Notes: a model not told the origin generated them from the letters alone. A stretch of 64,000 nucleotides of DNA from Ephemerocybe angulata (GCA_013368325.1 JAACJK010000016.1:1-64000), one strand, 5' to 3'; positions 33,557-44,100 are shown, counted from the first letter of the stretch. Program-made: numbers and translations.

Positions 33557-34067
33557 TCAGAGCTCCTTCGCCGGGATACCCCCCGACAGCGTAACCCGCT
33601 CCTCCATCACCCCATGCTCCTTCGCATACCTATCCCTTAATCAGTCCATCCCACACCCAACCAACGAACCAATCCACTCACTTAATCGCAGCCCTACTCC
33701 CCTCCCTCTTTCCCTCCAACACGCCCATCCGCATCCACACCGCCGCAACAAGCAGCCCCACCAAGCCCAGCACGAGCGCCGCGCGACTCCACACCGACGG
33801 CGGGGGCGGGTTGAACCGCTTGTCCAGCTCCCCCAGCTGACTCAACTTCCTCCTATGTTGAGCTTCGGCTGCGCCGCCGCGCGGGAGGCGCATCGGTATC
33901 GAGGCTGGGGTGGGTGTGGATGTTGGGGAGGGGAGGGCGGCGTTGTACGCTGCTACGTAGGAGGCGTACAGGTCGGACGTTGGATCCAGTTCTGAGGGGG
34001 AGGGGAGGAGGCCGTCTTCGTCTTCTTCGAGGCCTGAGACCGAGGGCGAGGGGGAGCGGGAGGGCAT
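33557..34067 (-). CDS. Small single-pass membrane protein, intact copy
   Basis: Two exons close exactly: 34067-33682 and 33629-33557 (intron GTGAGT..GATAG), giving 152 residues. An acidic Ser/Pro-rich head (MPSRSPSPSV..EEDEDGLLPSPS) leads to ELDPTSDLYASYVAAYNAAL, a Pro/Thr stretch and a basic segment AEAQHRRKLSQLGELDKRFN. One membrane helix, AALVLGLVGLLVAAVW, then a short lysine-rich tail ending GGIPAKEL follow. The predicted topology is a single anchor with a long cytosolic or lumenal head. It is divergent from the secreted-peptide gene at 34812. A broken copy (30658) and a fragment (35595-35765) sit in the same place in two other modules. Confidence 0.65.
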
Positions 34068-34568
34068 GGTGTGTTGAGGGATGGTTGATGGTGGGACGGA
34101 ACGATGACGGCGAGGCTTGGCTCGTTCGGCCGTTGCCGTGTCGGATTGAAGCTGAGTTTCATATGTTCGGCATTCGCCATCATTTCCTGGGCGCTAAAGC
34201 CCTCGTTGGGTGGCCGGCCGATTATTCAGGCCTACGGACTTGTGAGCGTGAGCCTAGTGTAAGGTGAAAGGTTTTAAATGGCTCGCAGTCCCGGTATATG
34301 AAGGTCAGACACCGACATCTGACGAGTTCCGACACCTGCTTCCTTGTGCTGGTCCTTCTTCAAGTTGCTCGAGAGATCAGATGATGCAGCTGCTATACTA
34401 TACAGGCTATGTTTCCAGCTCGCTCTGTGATTTTATGGATTACCTGCATTAATGCCAGTACATCCATCGTATCCAAGAGGTGCTATAATGATAACAATAT
34501 CACCAAACCCAAACGCTGTGTAATAAGATTAGGATCAGCGTTCTTTTATCGTATATTCGAGATATCAC

Positions 34569-34654
34569 CGAAGACATTGCAAAGTTTAAGGACGATTCAG
34601 TCGAAAGAGCAGAAGAACCAGACACTAATCAACACCGGCGAGCGACGGACAGAA
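34569..34654 (+). promoter_or_regulatory. Upstream boxes A and B of the peptide gene at 34812
   Basis: Box B is CGAAGACATTGCAAAGTTTA (34569-34588). Box A is CAACACCGGCGAGCGACGG followed by ACAGAAG (34630-34655). A TATA box TCTATAAAG is at about 34723-34731. The region lies between the divergent membrane-protein and peptide genes and may serve both. Confidence 0.75.
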
Positions 34655-34811
34655 GTGAAGGCATGTGAGCCTCCTTTGCCTAGATAGATGAGTAATATTG
34701 AGCTTCTCATCACCCCCTCCTCTCTATAAAGAGTTGAAGCCCCAGCCCCTTCCGTTAACAATATATCTCTCCCAAAACCACCTGCGCATCTATCCATCCA
34801 AACCCAACCCC

Positions 34812-34976
34812 ATGAACTTCCGCGCTAACCTCTCCTCCATCACCACCCTCCTCCTCCTCGCCGTGACCCTTGCGGGCGCCACACGCGCCTCCCCCATCGC
34901 CATAGCCAAGGAAGGCGCTCACCCCGAGAAAACCATGACCATCTGCATTCCCATATACGCTTGCCACAACGATTGA
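34812..34976 (+). CDS. Secreted C-x5-C loop peptide precursor (MNFRA type)
   Basis: A single exon of 54 codons. The signal MNFRANLSSITTLLLLAVTL.. is cut probably after the Ala/Ser near residue 27. A short propeptide SPIAIAKEGAHPEKT precedes the end MTICIPIYACHND. The loop CIPIYAC has the same C-x5-C size as in the MNFYS copies, while the signal resembles that of the gene at 36323 (LSS, TTLLLL). The gene has a TATA box and boxes A and B. It is short, but shared promoter and leader architecture supports it. Confidence 0.65.
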   Translation: MNFRANLSSITTLLLLAVTLAGATRASPIAIAKEGAHPEKTMTICIPIYACHND

Positions 34977-35590
34977 TATGCTGCATCAGAAAATGAGGAA
35001 GGGTGGATGTACATATACATAGGGCTCCGTACCCGATACCCACGTCGCTCGGGGAGATGTATGAAATGAGTAATTGAAGCAAGACTGGTGACTATGTATG
35101 TATGTAGAGTGGTCAAAGGTTCCAACAATTGAAACATCGCCTCGCGCGCTAGCCACACATATGCGCTGGGCGGACCTGGGGTCAGATTCAGAGGTGAAGA
35201 AAATGCATCAAACGTTCCTGATGCGGTCTGGGGTAGACGAACTAGTGATTTAATAGAGCAGAAGGGCCAGCTGGTAGTGACGAAGAAGCACCAAGAATTG
35301 ACAAGGGATAACACTCTATCCTGGATTGATACCGAGAATTGGATTCACTCAGCCTCACCAGAAGCCGCGATTAGTCGCTAGTTGATCCGTCGCCGGTCTA
35401 TTAACCACTTAGCCTAGAGCCTAGGTCGCCCTTGGATCCAGTAATCCTAGGTTATGTTTAAACAAATTATCCGTCGGGCATAAGATGATTAAACCGCTAG
35501 ATGAAAAGGTTGGAGAACGCCAACACTCGGACTATGGTGTGATTACTGTAACCTAAGTGATAGTGAATGCGAAAGAGAAAGAGCTCGTGT
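34977..35590. other. Spacer between peptide modules
   Basis: No gene is seen. Minus-strand frames here shadow nothing known. Confidence 0.4.
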
Positions 35591-35594
35591 ACTC

Positions 35595-35765
35595 CCCAAG
35601 CGGACTTAGCTTTCTGCGGTGTCGAGCTTCCGCTGCGCCGCCGTGGGGGAGACGCATGGGTGTGGACGCGGGTGTTGGTGTCGAGCTGGGTTCGGGAAGG
35701 GCGGCGTTGTACGCTGCTACGTATGAGGTGTAGAGATCGGAGGTGGGGTCTAGTTCGGAGTGGGG
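35595..35765 (-). pseudogene. Fragment of the small membrane-protein gene (third copy)
   Basis: On the minus strand, SELDPTSDLYTSYVAAYNAA, LPEPSSTPTPAST and PMRLPHGGAAEARHRRKLS match the middle of the intact protein. The head with its ATG, the membrane helix and the last exon are missing. The upstream flank to about 35880 (GGGACGGAACGATGACGGCG) is still shared with the other modules. The fragment is divergent from the peptide gene at 36323. Confidence 0.7.
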
Positions 35766-36044
35766 GGATGGTGGGACGGAACGATGACGGCGAGCGCCTT
35801 GGCATTCGTTCGGCGGTTGCTGTGCCGGATTAAGGCTCAGTTTCATTATTTCGGCATGCGATGGGCGCTAAAGAACAGGATGGGCGGGCGTCGGGTGGGC
35901 GCTCTTGGATCTGTCAAACGCGGAGGGGCCACAATTTGTGGGTATCGCAGTACTGGATGTATGTAGGGGTAGGTTATTGATAACCAAGAATAACTCACGG
36001 GTGGATAGTAATACTATGATACTATCAGAGATTCAAGAAGACTC

Positions 36045-36201
36045 CGAAGAACCTGCAAAGTTCAAGAAGAACGCCTGAGAGAAGGAACTTAGAACCAACC
36101 ATATATACTTACTTCACTGCGGAGCCTCGCAGAATGTTGTAGAACAAGGAAGATCTAAACCTCCACAATAGTATGCAACACCGGCGAGAGACGGACAGAA
36201 G
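36045..36201 (+). promoter_or_regulatory. Upstream boxes A and B of the peptide gene at 36323
   Basis: Box B is CGAAGAACCTGCAAAGTTCA (36045-36064). Box A is CAACACCGGCGAGAGACGG followed by ACAGAAG (36176-36201). TATA ACATAAAAG is at 36240-36248, about 75 bases before the ATG. Confidence 0.75.
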
Positions 36202-36322
36202 CATAAGGCACGCGAGGCTCTACTACCTCCTCAACTCCGACATAAAAGAGAGAAACCAGTCCCTTCCCACAGTTATATTCCACCCACATCACCAGCACTC
36301 TCATCCATTGCAACCCAACGTC

Positions 36323-36526
36323 ATGAACCTCCGCACCAGCCTCTCCTCGCTCACAACAACCCTCCTCCTCGCCTTTGCCCTGGCGACCCACATCGCCGCT
36401 TCGCCTGTCCCATTGTCACCAACAGCCCAAGAGGACACCACAGCCACCAGCCCCTATCCTCTCGAGAAACGCATCAAATGCAACTCTCCAGAACAAATTA
36501 ACTGTTGTGCCGGTCCCAATTGTTGA
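36323..36526 (+). CDS. Secreted peptide precursor, C-CC-C mature peptide (copy 2)
   Basis: A single exon of 67 codons. The signal MNLRTSLSSLTTTLLLAFAL..IAAS is followed by the propeptide PVPLSPTAQEDTTATSPYPL and EKR, then the 17-residue IKCNSPEQINCCAGPNC. Only the next-to-last residue differs from copy 1 (Asn for Leu), whereas signal and propeptide match poorly. The mature peptide therefore appears to be under purifying selection. Lys-Arg directly before it fits Kex2 release in the Golgi. Four cysteines in C-x8-CC-x3-C order could give two disulfides. The 3' flank (CAATTGACGGT..AGTAAAC) is also shared with copy 1. Confidence 0.78.
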   Translation: MNLRTSLSSLTTTLLLAFALATHIAASPVPLSPTAQEDTTATSPYPLEKRIKCNSPEQINCCAGPNC

Positions 36527-37370
36527 CCGGAGTGAGGTTCAATTGACGGTAAGTAAACTACATACATATACTCGACATGCAGTGCGATGCGGCAATCTCT
36601 CTGACTAGGACTATTATCCCCTTCTTTTGCGAGTAGGAGTTACTCACTACTAAGGCGTACTTGAGACGGACGTCGTTCGGGGATCTGCATAAATTGAATT
36701 ATGAATAGTAACAATGATGTATGGAGCTTGCTATAATATCCCTGCTCGGATGATATGAACTACGAGAAAGTTGGAACTGGTTTGTATCATATCGAAACCC
36801 GTCACACCTGATGAAATTTACAATAACTGCGATTCAGAGAATCCTCCCGAGATGCTACTTATTCCCAGGTTAGGGCCATTAACCAATGAGCGGGATTCTA
36901 TACGGAGAATGTGGGATCCAACACTGTTCTGAACGAATTCCGAGTATACAGATAGGTGATCAGATCTATCACCTTCCAAGAACCTGATATGATACACAGA
37001 GACTGCGAAGAAGAAGAGGGATATTTGGCAATGTACACGGAAATTTAAAACATAGAAGGGTGTCCTATTAATAATAATTTGAACATGGCCGCCATGAGAG
37101 AGAAGATTAGCATCACTGTGCATGCGTCGAAGGCAAGTACACCGTAATCAACAGCTTCTACGATGTTCGCAGCACATCTGCAACAAATCACTTCTCAGGT
37201 CAAGAATAGCGAAGGTGTTCGCAAAGCCAATACAAAGAGGAGGCTCGACGGTAGAGGCTCAATCGAGTAACAGCCGTCACTAAGGCTACACATCGCTAAA
37301 TCCACGAGAAGAAGCTACCCCTTGCTTCTTTTCCATATGCTCAAATGCTGGGGACAAATTAAGAAGTGTT
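36527..37370. other. Spacer with no supported gene
   Basis: AT-rich, with only short frames that lack motifs. Confidence 0.4.
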
Positions 37371-37449
37371 TAGGCAAGTATATAAGCCTGATGGTCGCAC
37401 TCCTAGAAGGGTCTTCAACATAATCGCTCCACCGACCACCCGTAACATT

Positions 37450-37666
37450 ATGCGCTGCGTTATTCCGACTACTGTGGTATCGCTCCTGCTACTTCTCAGT
37501 GCTGGCGCCACTGCCCTGCCATCTGGGTACACCGTAGAGTTACGAGGTTGTACTTCACGACGCGGACTCACTGAAGAGATTGGTATGAGCCAGATCAGAC
37601 TGTATACCAGGCAGAGGCTAACGTTCGAACTTCCTTTTAGATGTTTCTGGATGCGGGCCATACTGA
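37450..37666 (+). CDS. Small secreted peptide precursor with three cysteines (52 residues)
   Basis: Two exons close exactly: 37450-37582 and 37641-37666 (GTATGA..TTTTAG). The signal MRCVIPTTVVSLLLLLSAGA..A is strong. The remainder is LPSGYTVELRGCTSRR, GLTEEI and DVSGCGPY. A Ser-Arg-Arg pair before GLTEEIDVSGCGPY could be a Kex2 site that frees a 14-mer with one Cys. TATATAAGC lies about 70 bases upstream (about 37379-37387). Boxes A and B were not found. The last exon is only eight codons, so the gene is easily missed by automated calling. Confidence 0.6.
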
Positions 37667-37929
37667 ACACAACGTATCTGCGAGGAATGTCTATACCCGA
37701 TTGTTCTTGTACACTTGCCCCGAGCTACACATGACGAGAGGAGCTGCGGTAACTCGCCCTGCTGATATTTCGCAGGCTACAGCTCACTGTGAGAGACTTG
37801 ATCCTCCAGAGGGACGACGAATGGTATATGTATCCATGCGCTTTGATTCGTAGTGCAGGGGGCTTAGACCGCGACACCCAGTTGGTGGAGCCCGCGATTT
37901 CTACCTACCTGGTACTACAGATATCACTA

Positions 37930-38275
37930 TTATATAAAGTCTCGCCTCGCCCCTACCCAACATAACATAAGCATCGAAGCTCAAAGTCTTGATCCAGAAC
38001 ACAGCAGTCGAGACGGTCCTATTGTAGGACATACGCACGTCACGACTGGAGGGCGCGATGGCGAGTTGGAGGGGCGCGGAGGCGTTGTGGGGCATACGCA
38101 TGTGACTGTGCAGAGACGCGGGGATGTGGATTGGGCGCATGTCTCGCTCCCCAAGCGTGAGGGGGACTTAAGTGCGCGTGGAGAAACTGTAGGACATGCA
38201 CATGCTACGGTGCAGAGGCGAGAACCTGAGGCTGAAGCTAAAGCTGGAGGGGTCGGTGATGTGTGTTATTTATGA
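37930..38275 (+). pseudogene. VGHTHV repeat peptide gene lacking its signal peptide (copy 2)
   Basis: The reading frame ending at 38275 encodes GPIVGHTHVTTGGRDGELEG, RGGVVGHTHVTVQRRGDVDW, AHVSLPKREGDLSARG and ETVGHAHATVQRREPEAEAK. VGHTHV-type units occur three times, with QRR or PKR borders. Compared with copy 1, the TATA box (TATATAAAG, about 37931-37939) is followed at once by CTCGCCTCGCCCCTACCCAA, which in copy 1 encodes the end of the signal. The ATG and most of the signal therefore appear deleted. Another start would give an unsecreted protein. The repeat part itself is intact and longer than in copy 1. Confidence 0.55.
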
Positions 38276-38581
38276 CGCTTAGTTGCTCGCATATTGTTTT
38301 GAAGAACTGTACTAGTCTGTCTCCTCCCCCTCCTCCAAACTATTCCACCCTCCGAATAATTGATTGTTTAGGTTCTAAATCATAGTTTTTTTTGACAAGT
38401 TATAAGGTATGGCTATGGAGTGGAAGCCGGGGTGGGATGGGTCGTCGGGGTCATGGTGGGTATGCTACGCTATCGAAGCGGGTGCGACTGCTGTGCTGAC
38501 GTCGGCGGCCTGGCGTCTATGTCATAGTAGCGGTGGTGGTGTTAGGGGACTGGGAATCTGACTGAAGGGATAATTCGCAAT

Positions 38582-38792
38582 TCAGGCGCCTATTATAGCC
38601 AAATTATTGAGACGATGGCATCTAGGGCTGGGGGCACATACCTGCAACATCAGACCCCAGGCTACGGGAGCATGCGGTTATGGGATGGCATGGAGGATCG
38701 ATGATAGGATTAGGTACAGCGATCGCTTGCGTGGCGAAGAAGGTTAGCACAAAGAGTGCAGAGGCAGACGAGGCGATCGAGTAGAAGTTCAT
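38582..38792 (-). CDS. Secreted C-x5-C loop peptide precursor (MNFYS family, copy 3)
   Basis: Exon 1 is 38792-38642, with the last exon ending at 38582 (intron GTATGT..AATAG). Signal MNFYSIASSASALFVLTFFA.., then VPNPIIDPPCHPITACSRSL and GSDVAGA. The loop CHPITAC differs from the other copies. The TATA box is kept at about 38842-38849, but similarity to the upstream flank of copy 1 ends near 38930 and boxes A and B are absent, so this copy may be silent or controlled differently. It converges on the VGHTHV gene. Confidence 0.62.
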
Positions 38793-38934
38793 GCTGTCAA
38801 GTGATGGGGTGCTTGCTGATTCTCCCAATGCATTGAGTGCCTTTATATAGCCTTTACGTCTTGGAACATCGTCCAACGTGCTTTATTGAGTAATCATTGA
38901 CCCCAAGTACACTGATCAAGTCCGTGTGGTCGCT

Positions 38935-41100
38935 ACACGCCAACTCCCATCCGCTATCAAGAAATTTCCGGACGTGGAGCTTGGGATCAGCATCCGGCTG
39001 GTATCAGGCCTCTGAAGGGAAAATTCCAGAGGAAATTCAGAGGTCCTGTGAGTGCTCCCCGTGGTCTTATCGTAGAATACCATTTGACTCGCTCTTATCC
39101 ATTACCCATTCCACTTCCGTTCCTGCCGGTCTCTCCTGATCCAGAAACCCATCATTTCGCCCACGAGTCAGTGGCATTTGACTGCATGAGGATGGCGCAG
39201 TTTAATCTTTTTTCAACGAGTTCAAGCAAGTCTTTGAGCGCAGTAGCCATCGCCAGCATCACGAAGGCCATTGCCCATGATACTTACGTGGTAATGTTGT
39301 CTCCAAGTAAACGATGCTACTTTGTTGCGAAGCCCCAGGAGCATGATAATATGATATACAGCTCTGTAAGCCTCCACAGGAACGATCATTCCTTTGAGGG
39401 ACCTGCGTCGTTAGCTAGCCAACCTACCGATCTGCCCCCTAGGGGGCAGCTGCCTTGTCACTTGAATGGCGGGCATATCTCTCTCGGGGGGTATGTTGTT
39501 GTCCTTAGAAGTATACACACACACACACATCAGTCCGACGTCCGTATGTAAATAGGTCAGCATTTGCTCCCGCCCTATCCACGTTCAGGGTCGTACTATT
39601 GTGTATTGATTCATGTAGGTCGGGCTTCTGATTCTTCGTGCGACCATGCATACATACCTCAGCTGATTTCAGCTCATGTGCTACGTTCACTGTTCAGGCA
39701 GAGAATGGACTCTGCAAGACCGATCAACCACCTCGTAGGGCTGCCTCATCTCGGAGTACTCTACTTATCGAGTGTCTTGCCGTCCATGTGCGACGGCCTC
39801 GGTATGCATGTAGCTGTGTAATGTAAGTAAATGTAAGTGCACGAATACGTGATGTGGGGGTCACATGGATCTGAGCTAAAGATAAAGTGCCACCACACTG
39901 ACCTCAGTCCTTATCTACACGACTTTGCATGGTGCAACATGATACTACGACTCGGCACGAGCCATGGTTAGCTCGGTAGTTTGAGATTTCGCCCCAAATG
40001 GTCCGCTAGTTCGGCAGGGGGGCGGGATCACCGGCGGGAGCTGGGAGTGCGGAGGGCACCCAACTGTCTCTGATTCAGAGGGGAGGCAAGACAGACTTAG
40101 GCACTGGTAGTTATAGCTATACAATATTATCTGGACTCAGTCGAGTCCTATAACAAAGGCATCTGGAAGTGCATGATAGCACGACGGGGCCCACATCCAT
40201 CATGATAGCCAGTAACCTATAGGTTCAGCTTTGAGGCTTGCAAAACATGTTCAACGAGCCAGGGCTGAGTTTGAGGTTATGCTAGAATGGATTTAAGTGG
40301 CTGTATGGCGCACCCAGGCCGACATTCTCAGATTAAGCGCCCATCCATTCATCCCCTCATCTGTACACTGATACCAAATTGATCGAGGTTTCGACATCTT
40401 ATATGACAAGGTCCCCATTGTGAATCATATATTTATGCTTGGCTGGACTACTATATCACTTTATCTTTGTTGGGATTCGGCGCGCAGCGCCGTATGCGCT
40501 GCGGCGTCCGCCCCACTCTCGGATATTTACCGCAGACCCTATCGGACATTTAACTACTATATTTAGCTTGTCTATTGTTCTGTAGCTAGTCTCCTGATCT
40601 CTTCCTGGACTTATTGTGGAGTTATTTAGGAGAATTCTTCGTGTATATAAACCTACAGTAGTTACAATAAATCTAGAGGAACTTGTTGTACGCCAAGCCA
40701 ACTGCGCGACTTCAACAATCTTTATTGAAGTATCTCTCCTGGAAACAGGCGCCGGAGCCAATCCTACGAGTAATCCCAATTCTTGCCTTCGAATTTCCAT
40801 TCCAGCGCCGTCATCACCGCCGTCTGCTCCGAGCCCGGTTAACCTTGATGTGGAGGGCCGTGTGCCTTTCTTGCCGAAATCTCAAAATACCGATCGAACT
40901 ACGGCTCACTCTTTGTAGCTAGAATGATTGCTCGTGGGGTATGAGAAATATATTACATCTTGGCACGGTGTTCGAAAGTCGTGTCGAGTCTCTTCGCCCC
41001 TCTCCCATACTTCCTCCCAAAGCCTTCGTCCGCTACTACTGTGAGCGAGTGTGTATATTGTGTTACAGTGGGAAAGGCTGGAACAGTCAAGGGGAAAGTT
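38935..41100. other. Long spacer with no supported gene
   Basis: Only short frames without motifs occur. A CA repeat is at about 39520-39532. At 40468 TGTTGGGATTCGGCGCGCAG and at about 40775 GTAATCCCAA form a weak inverted match with a TATATAAACC in between, which could be a decayed solo LTR. The evidence is thin. Confidence 0.4.
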
Positions 41101-41119
41101 CTCCTCCAGAATAGGAGGC

Positions 41120-44100
41120 TTATTTGCCGAAGTGAACATAAGGGGTCCACGCGAGTAGTGACTTGTCGCCGTTGTCATTAAGCTGATTTCTCAGACGCTG
41201 AACGGCGTAGTGTAGAGCATACGCCGATCTCTCCCCGTCAAACCCACCTGGAATCTGGGTGTCCGAGTGACTCCAGAGGTACTCGTAGAAGTCCTTTGCA
41301 AGGTCAGGCGCATGACGATCTCCAATCGACCACATAGTGGCCACGACCCGTCGATATCCTGCAGCGAGCATCCCAGCCGCGAGATGAACCGCTTCGTCCG
41401 GAAGCTTCTCCTCCCCAGAGCTTGTCTGGCACGCGGATAGGAACGCAAGATCCGCATTGTGGAGATTTCGTTGCATGATCGTCGCGAGATCAAGCGCGCC
41501 GCTGTGGAAAAGGAATCGACTCTGAAGCGGCTCAGACGTACTTTGAGAGGCGTGGCAGGCTAGGTGAATGCTGCTAAGCCTCGGCATAAGCTCTAGGCAG
41601 GCTTCAACAGTAACGGATGTCCCGTCGAGGCTCTCAACTCTCGCACGGTTCGTCTCAGCCAACTCGCGCACGACCCTGACCTCTCTCGTCGTCCCAGGAA
41701 TTGGAGATGCCCCAGGCACGTTCGGTTGGCTAATTAGAAGCAGGCCAGAGACGACCTCGTGAGCCGACTTTGCTTCCTGGGCCCGGTGGGAGAGAGCCGA
41801 GACGGTGGGAATATACGATGATACGACATGATCGAGGACGCTCTCGCTCGCCACATTCCCGTATATCCCGGCTGCGTGGAGTGGAAGAAAGGAGAGAGGC
41901 CCTGTTGGGCACCACCAGATCCTCGGTAGTTCCTCCCGATTCGATTGATCATCGGATTGCTGAGGTTTGCAGTTAGAAAGGGACCCGACCCAAAGCTAGA
42001 ACCTGTAATGAATGAAAGTACTTACTGCAAGCCCGAGACTGCCTATACATGGCCTTACGACTTCGACCCACAGGTTTCGCAGAACATCCCGTACGACGCT
42101 TCCCCCACCTCTCCCTAGACGAGCCGGTCTTATTGGCCTCGTCTCTGAGGGCTCTGTATCCGAGTCCAAGGATCCCTCCGCTCTCCGTACACGGAGTCCC
42201 CACGACTCGAGTTCATTTCGGATATCACCCCGATACTGATTAGCCTTTGCCAATGAAAAGTCGGGAAGGGGTATATGGTGGGGTCTGTCTTGGCTCCTTG
42301 AGAGTGCGATAGCGTCACACCGCGACTTGTGGACGTTAATGACGATCACGGTTCCATATTCAGGCAGACTCCGAATCAGCGTCGAGCATGGTGATGGCAT
42401 GAGGAAGGTCTCGTAGCCTGGAATCGCTCGCACCGTTTCGAGAAGCCTATCCCACTTTGTCGAAAGCTCCAAGTGGCCTCGAGCCTGATCCTCCACCGTG
42501 ATCTTCTCTAACAATGACATATCAGTGCTCGTTGGTCGTTGGGTCGATCCAGCCATATCCAACTTCCTGGCCACCTCCTCCACCTCGTCAGCGAGATCGC
42601 CATTGTGCGTCCTCAGGTTCTCGACAGGAGTTCGAAGGTTATTGAGCTGGGCCCAGACGAGGCACCGACCCTGTTCGAGCCACTCTATCGCTTTGTCCAA
42701 GCGCCCGAGGCGGAATGCGGCGGAAGCTGCTTCTTGCGGGAGCCCTGATATAGCTCGGAGTCGGGTGTAGCGACGCTCGACCGTTTGCTCAAGTCCCACA
42801 GTCAGAGCGACGAGACTGAGGGCAGTGTCGAATGCGTCTATGATGTCGATGGAAAGAGGTTTGTGTAGTTGGAGAATCTCTGCCCAGCGTATTGCTGCAT
42901 CCAGTCGAACATGAGGAGAGCCGAACCCACAGGTTGCTGCCTCGGAAATCTGACATAGGCAAGACTCAAGATCAGCAGGGCTATGTGTTCGACTGGAAGT
43001 AAAACGCTTGTATAACGCATTGCCGAGGTTCTTCATCCAGGATGGAAGCTCTGCGTGTCCCGTCGGAGCGAGCTGTACAGCTTTCTGGTGGGTAGCGATA
43101 GAATCCTCGAGGGAACGAATGTCGCCACCGCAATTGAACTGCAGTCTATACGAAGCTCCAAGGCTATTGAGGATTGATGGTAAGATGCTGGAGTCCTCTG
43201 AAATTAGCTGGACCGAGTTCTGGAGCGTCGATATCGCTTCCTCGATGTCGGCGTGTTCCTGAGTCGACGTCTTCTCGAATCGAAGCATGAGCGAGATTCC
43301 CAGATTGCTGAGATAGGTGGGGAGATACCCGTGCTCAACGGGCGTTAGTTTTATCGCTCGCCGGAGCACAGAGACCGCTTCATTGATGTCGTTCAGGTCG
43401 CGAGTTTTGTCAAACCGGGTGCGAAGGGCGTTTCCAAGATTGCTGAGCCATATATGCATGTCGGCGTGATCTTCTAGTGTGAGATCGACTGTCCTTCGAT
43501 ACGCTTCAATGGACTCCGTAACGTCAGATGTCTCCCCTGTTCGGTCGAAACGCGCCAGAAACAAGTTTCCTAAATTGGACAACCGTGCTCCGAGGTCTGG
43601 ATGGTCATCGGGGGTGAGGAGAACGGACTTCTGTGTTGCCGAAATGGCGGCGGCGATGTCAGAGAGTATTCCATTCCTACGAAACCGAGAGGCGAAGGAA
43701 TTGGCCAGGTTGCTTAAACGGGGGGCAAGTTCGGCGTGGTCCTCAGGGGTGATACGAATGGCGTGCTCGAGCGAGGAAATGGACTCGACAACATCAGCGA
43801 GGCCACCCGTTTGCTCGAACCGATACCAGAGTGAATTTCCAAGATTACTGAGCATGCAAGGCAATTCTTCGTGTCCCTCAACCGTTGTCTCTATCGCCCT
43901 CCGCTGCGCAGAAATGGCCTCGTCAATATCGTGAACGTCACCGAGATACTCAAACCGACGAGTGAATGCATTTCCGAGGTTATTGAGCCACGCGGCTCTA
44001 TCTTCCAGGTCGTCCTCAGGTGTGAGCTCTACTGCTCGCTGGTGTAAAGCGATGGATTTATCCACATCCTCAAGGTGTCCATCCCTCTCAAATCGGCGGT

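Noticed and set aside
39115..39140. Possible box A for the 38792 gene (CTGCCGGTCTCTCC)
   Set aside because: Only about half the box matches, it is over 300 bases from the ATG, and the shared flank ends near 38930. The copy is better described as lacking the boxes.
40468..40790. Solo LTR starting TGTTGGGATT and ending near AATCCCAA
   Set aside because: The inverted ends match poorly, the 3' end lacks the CA expected of an LTR, and the flanking 5-mers are not an exact duplication. Not strong enough to annotate.
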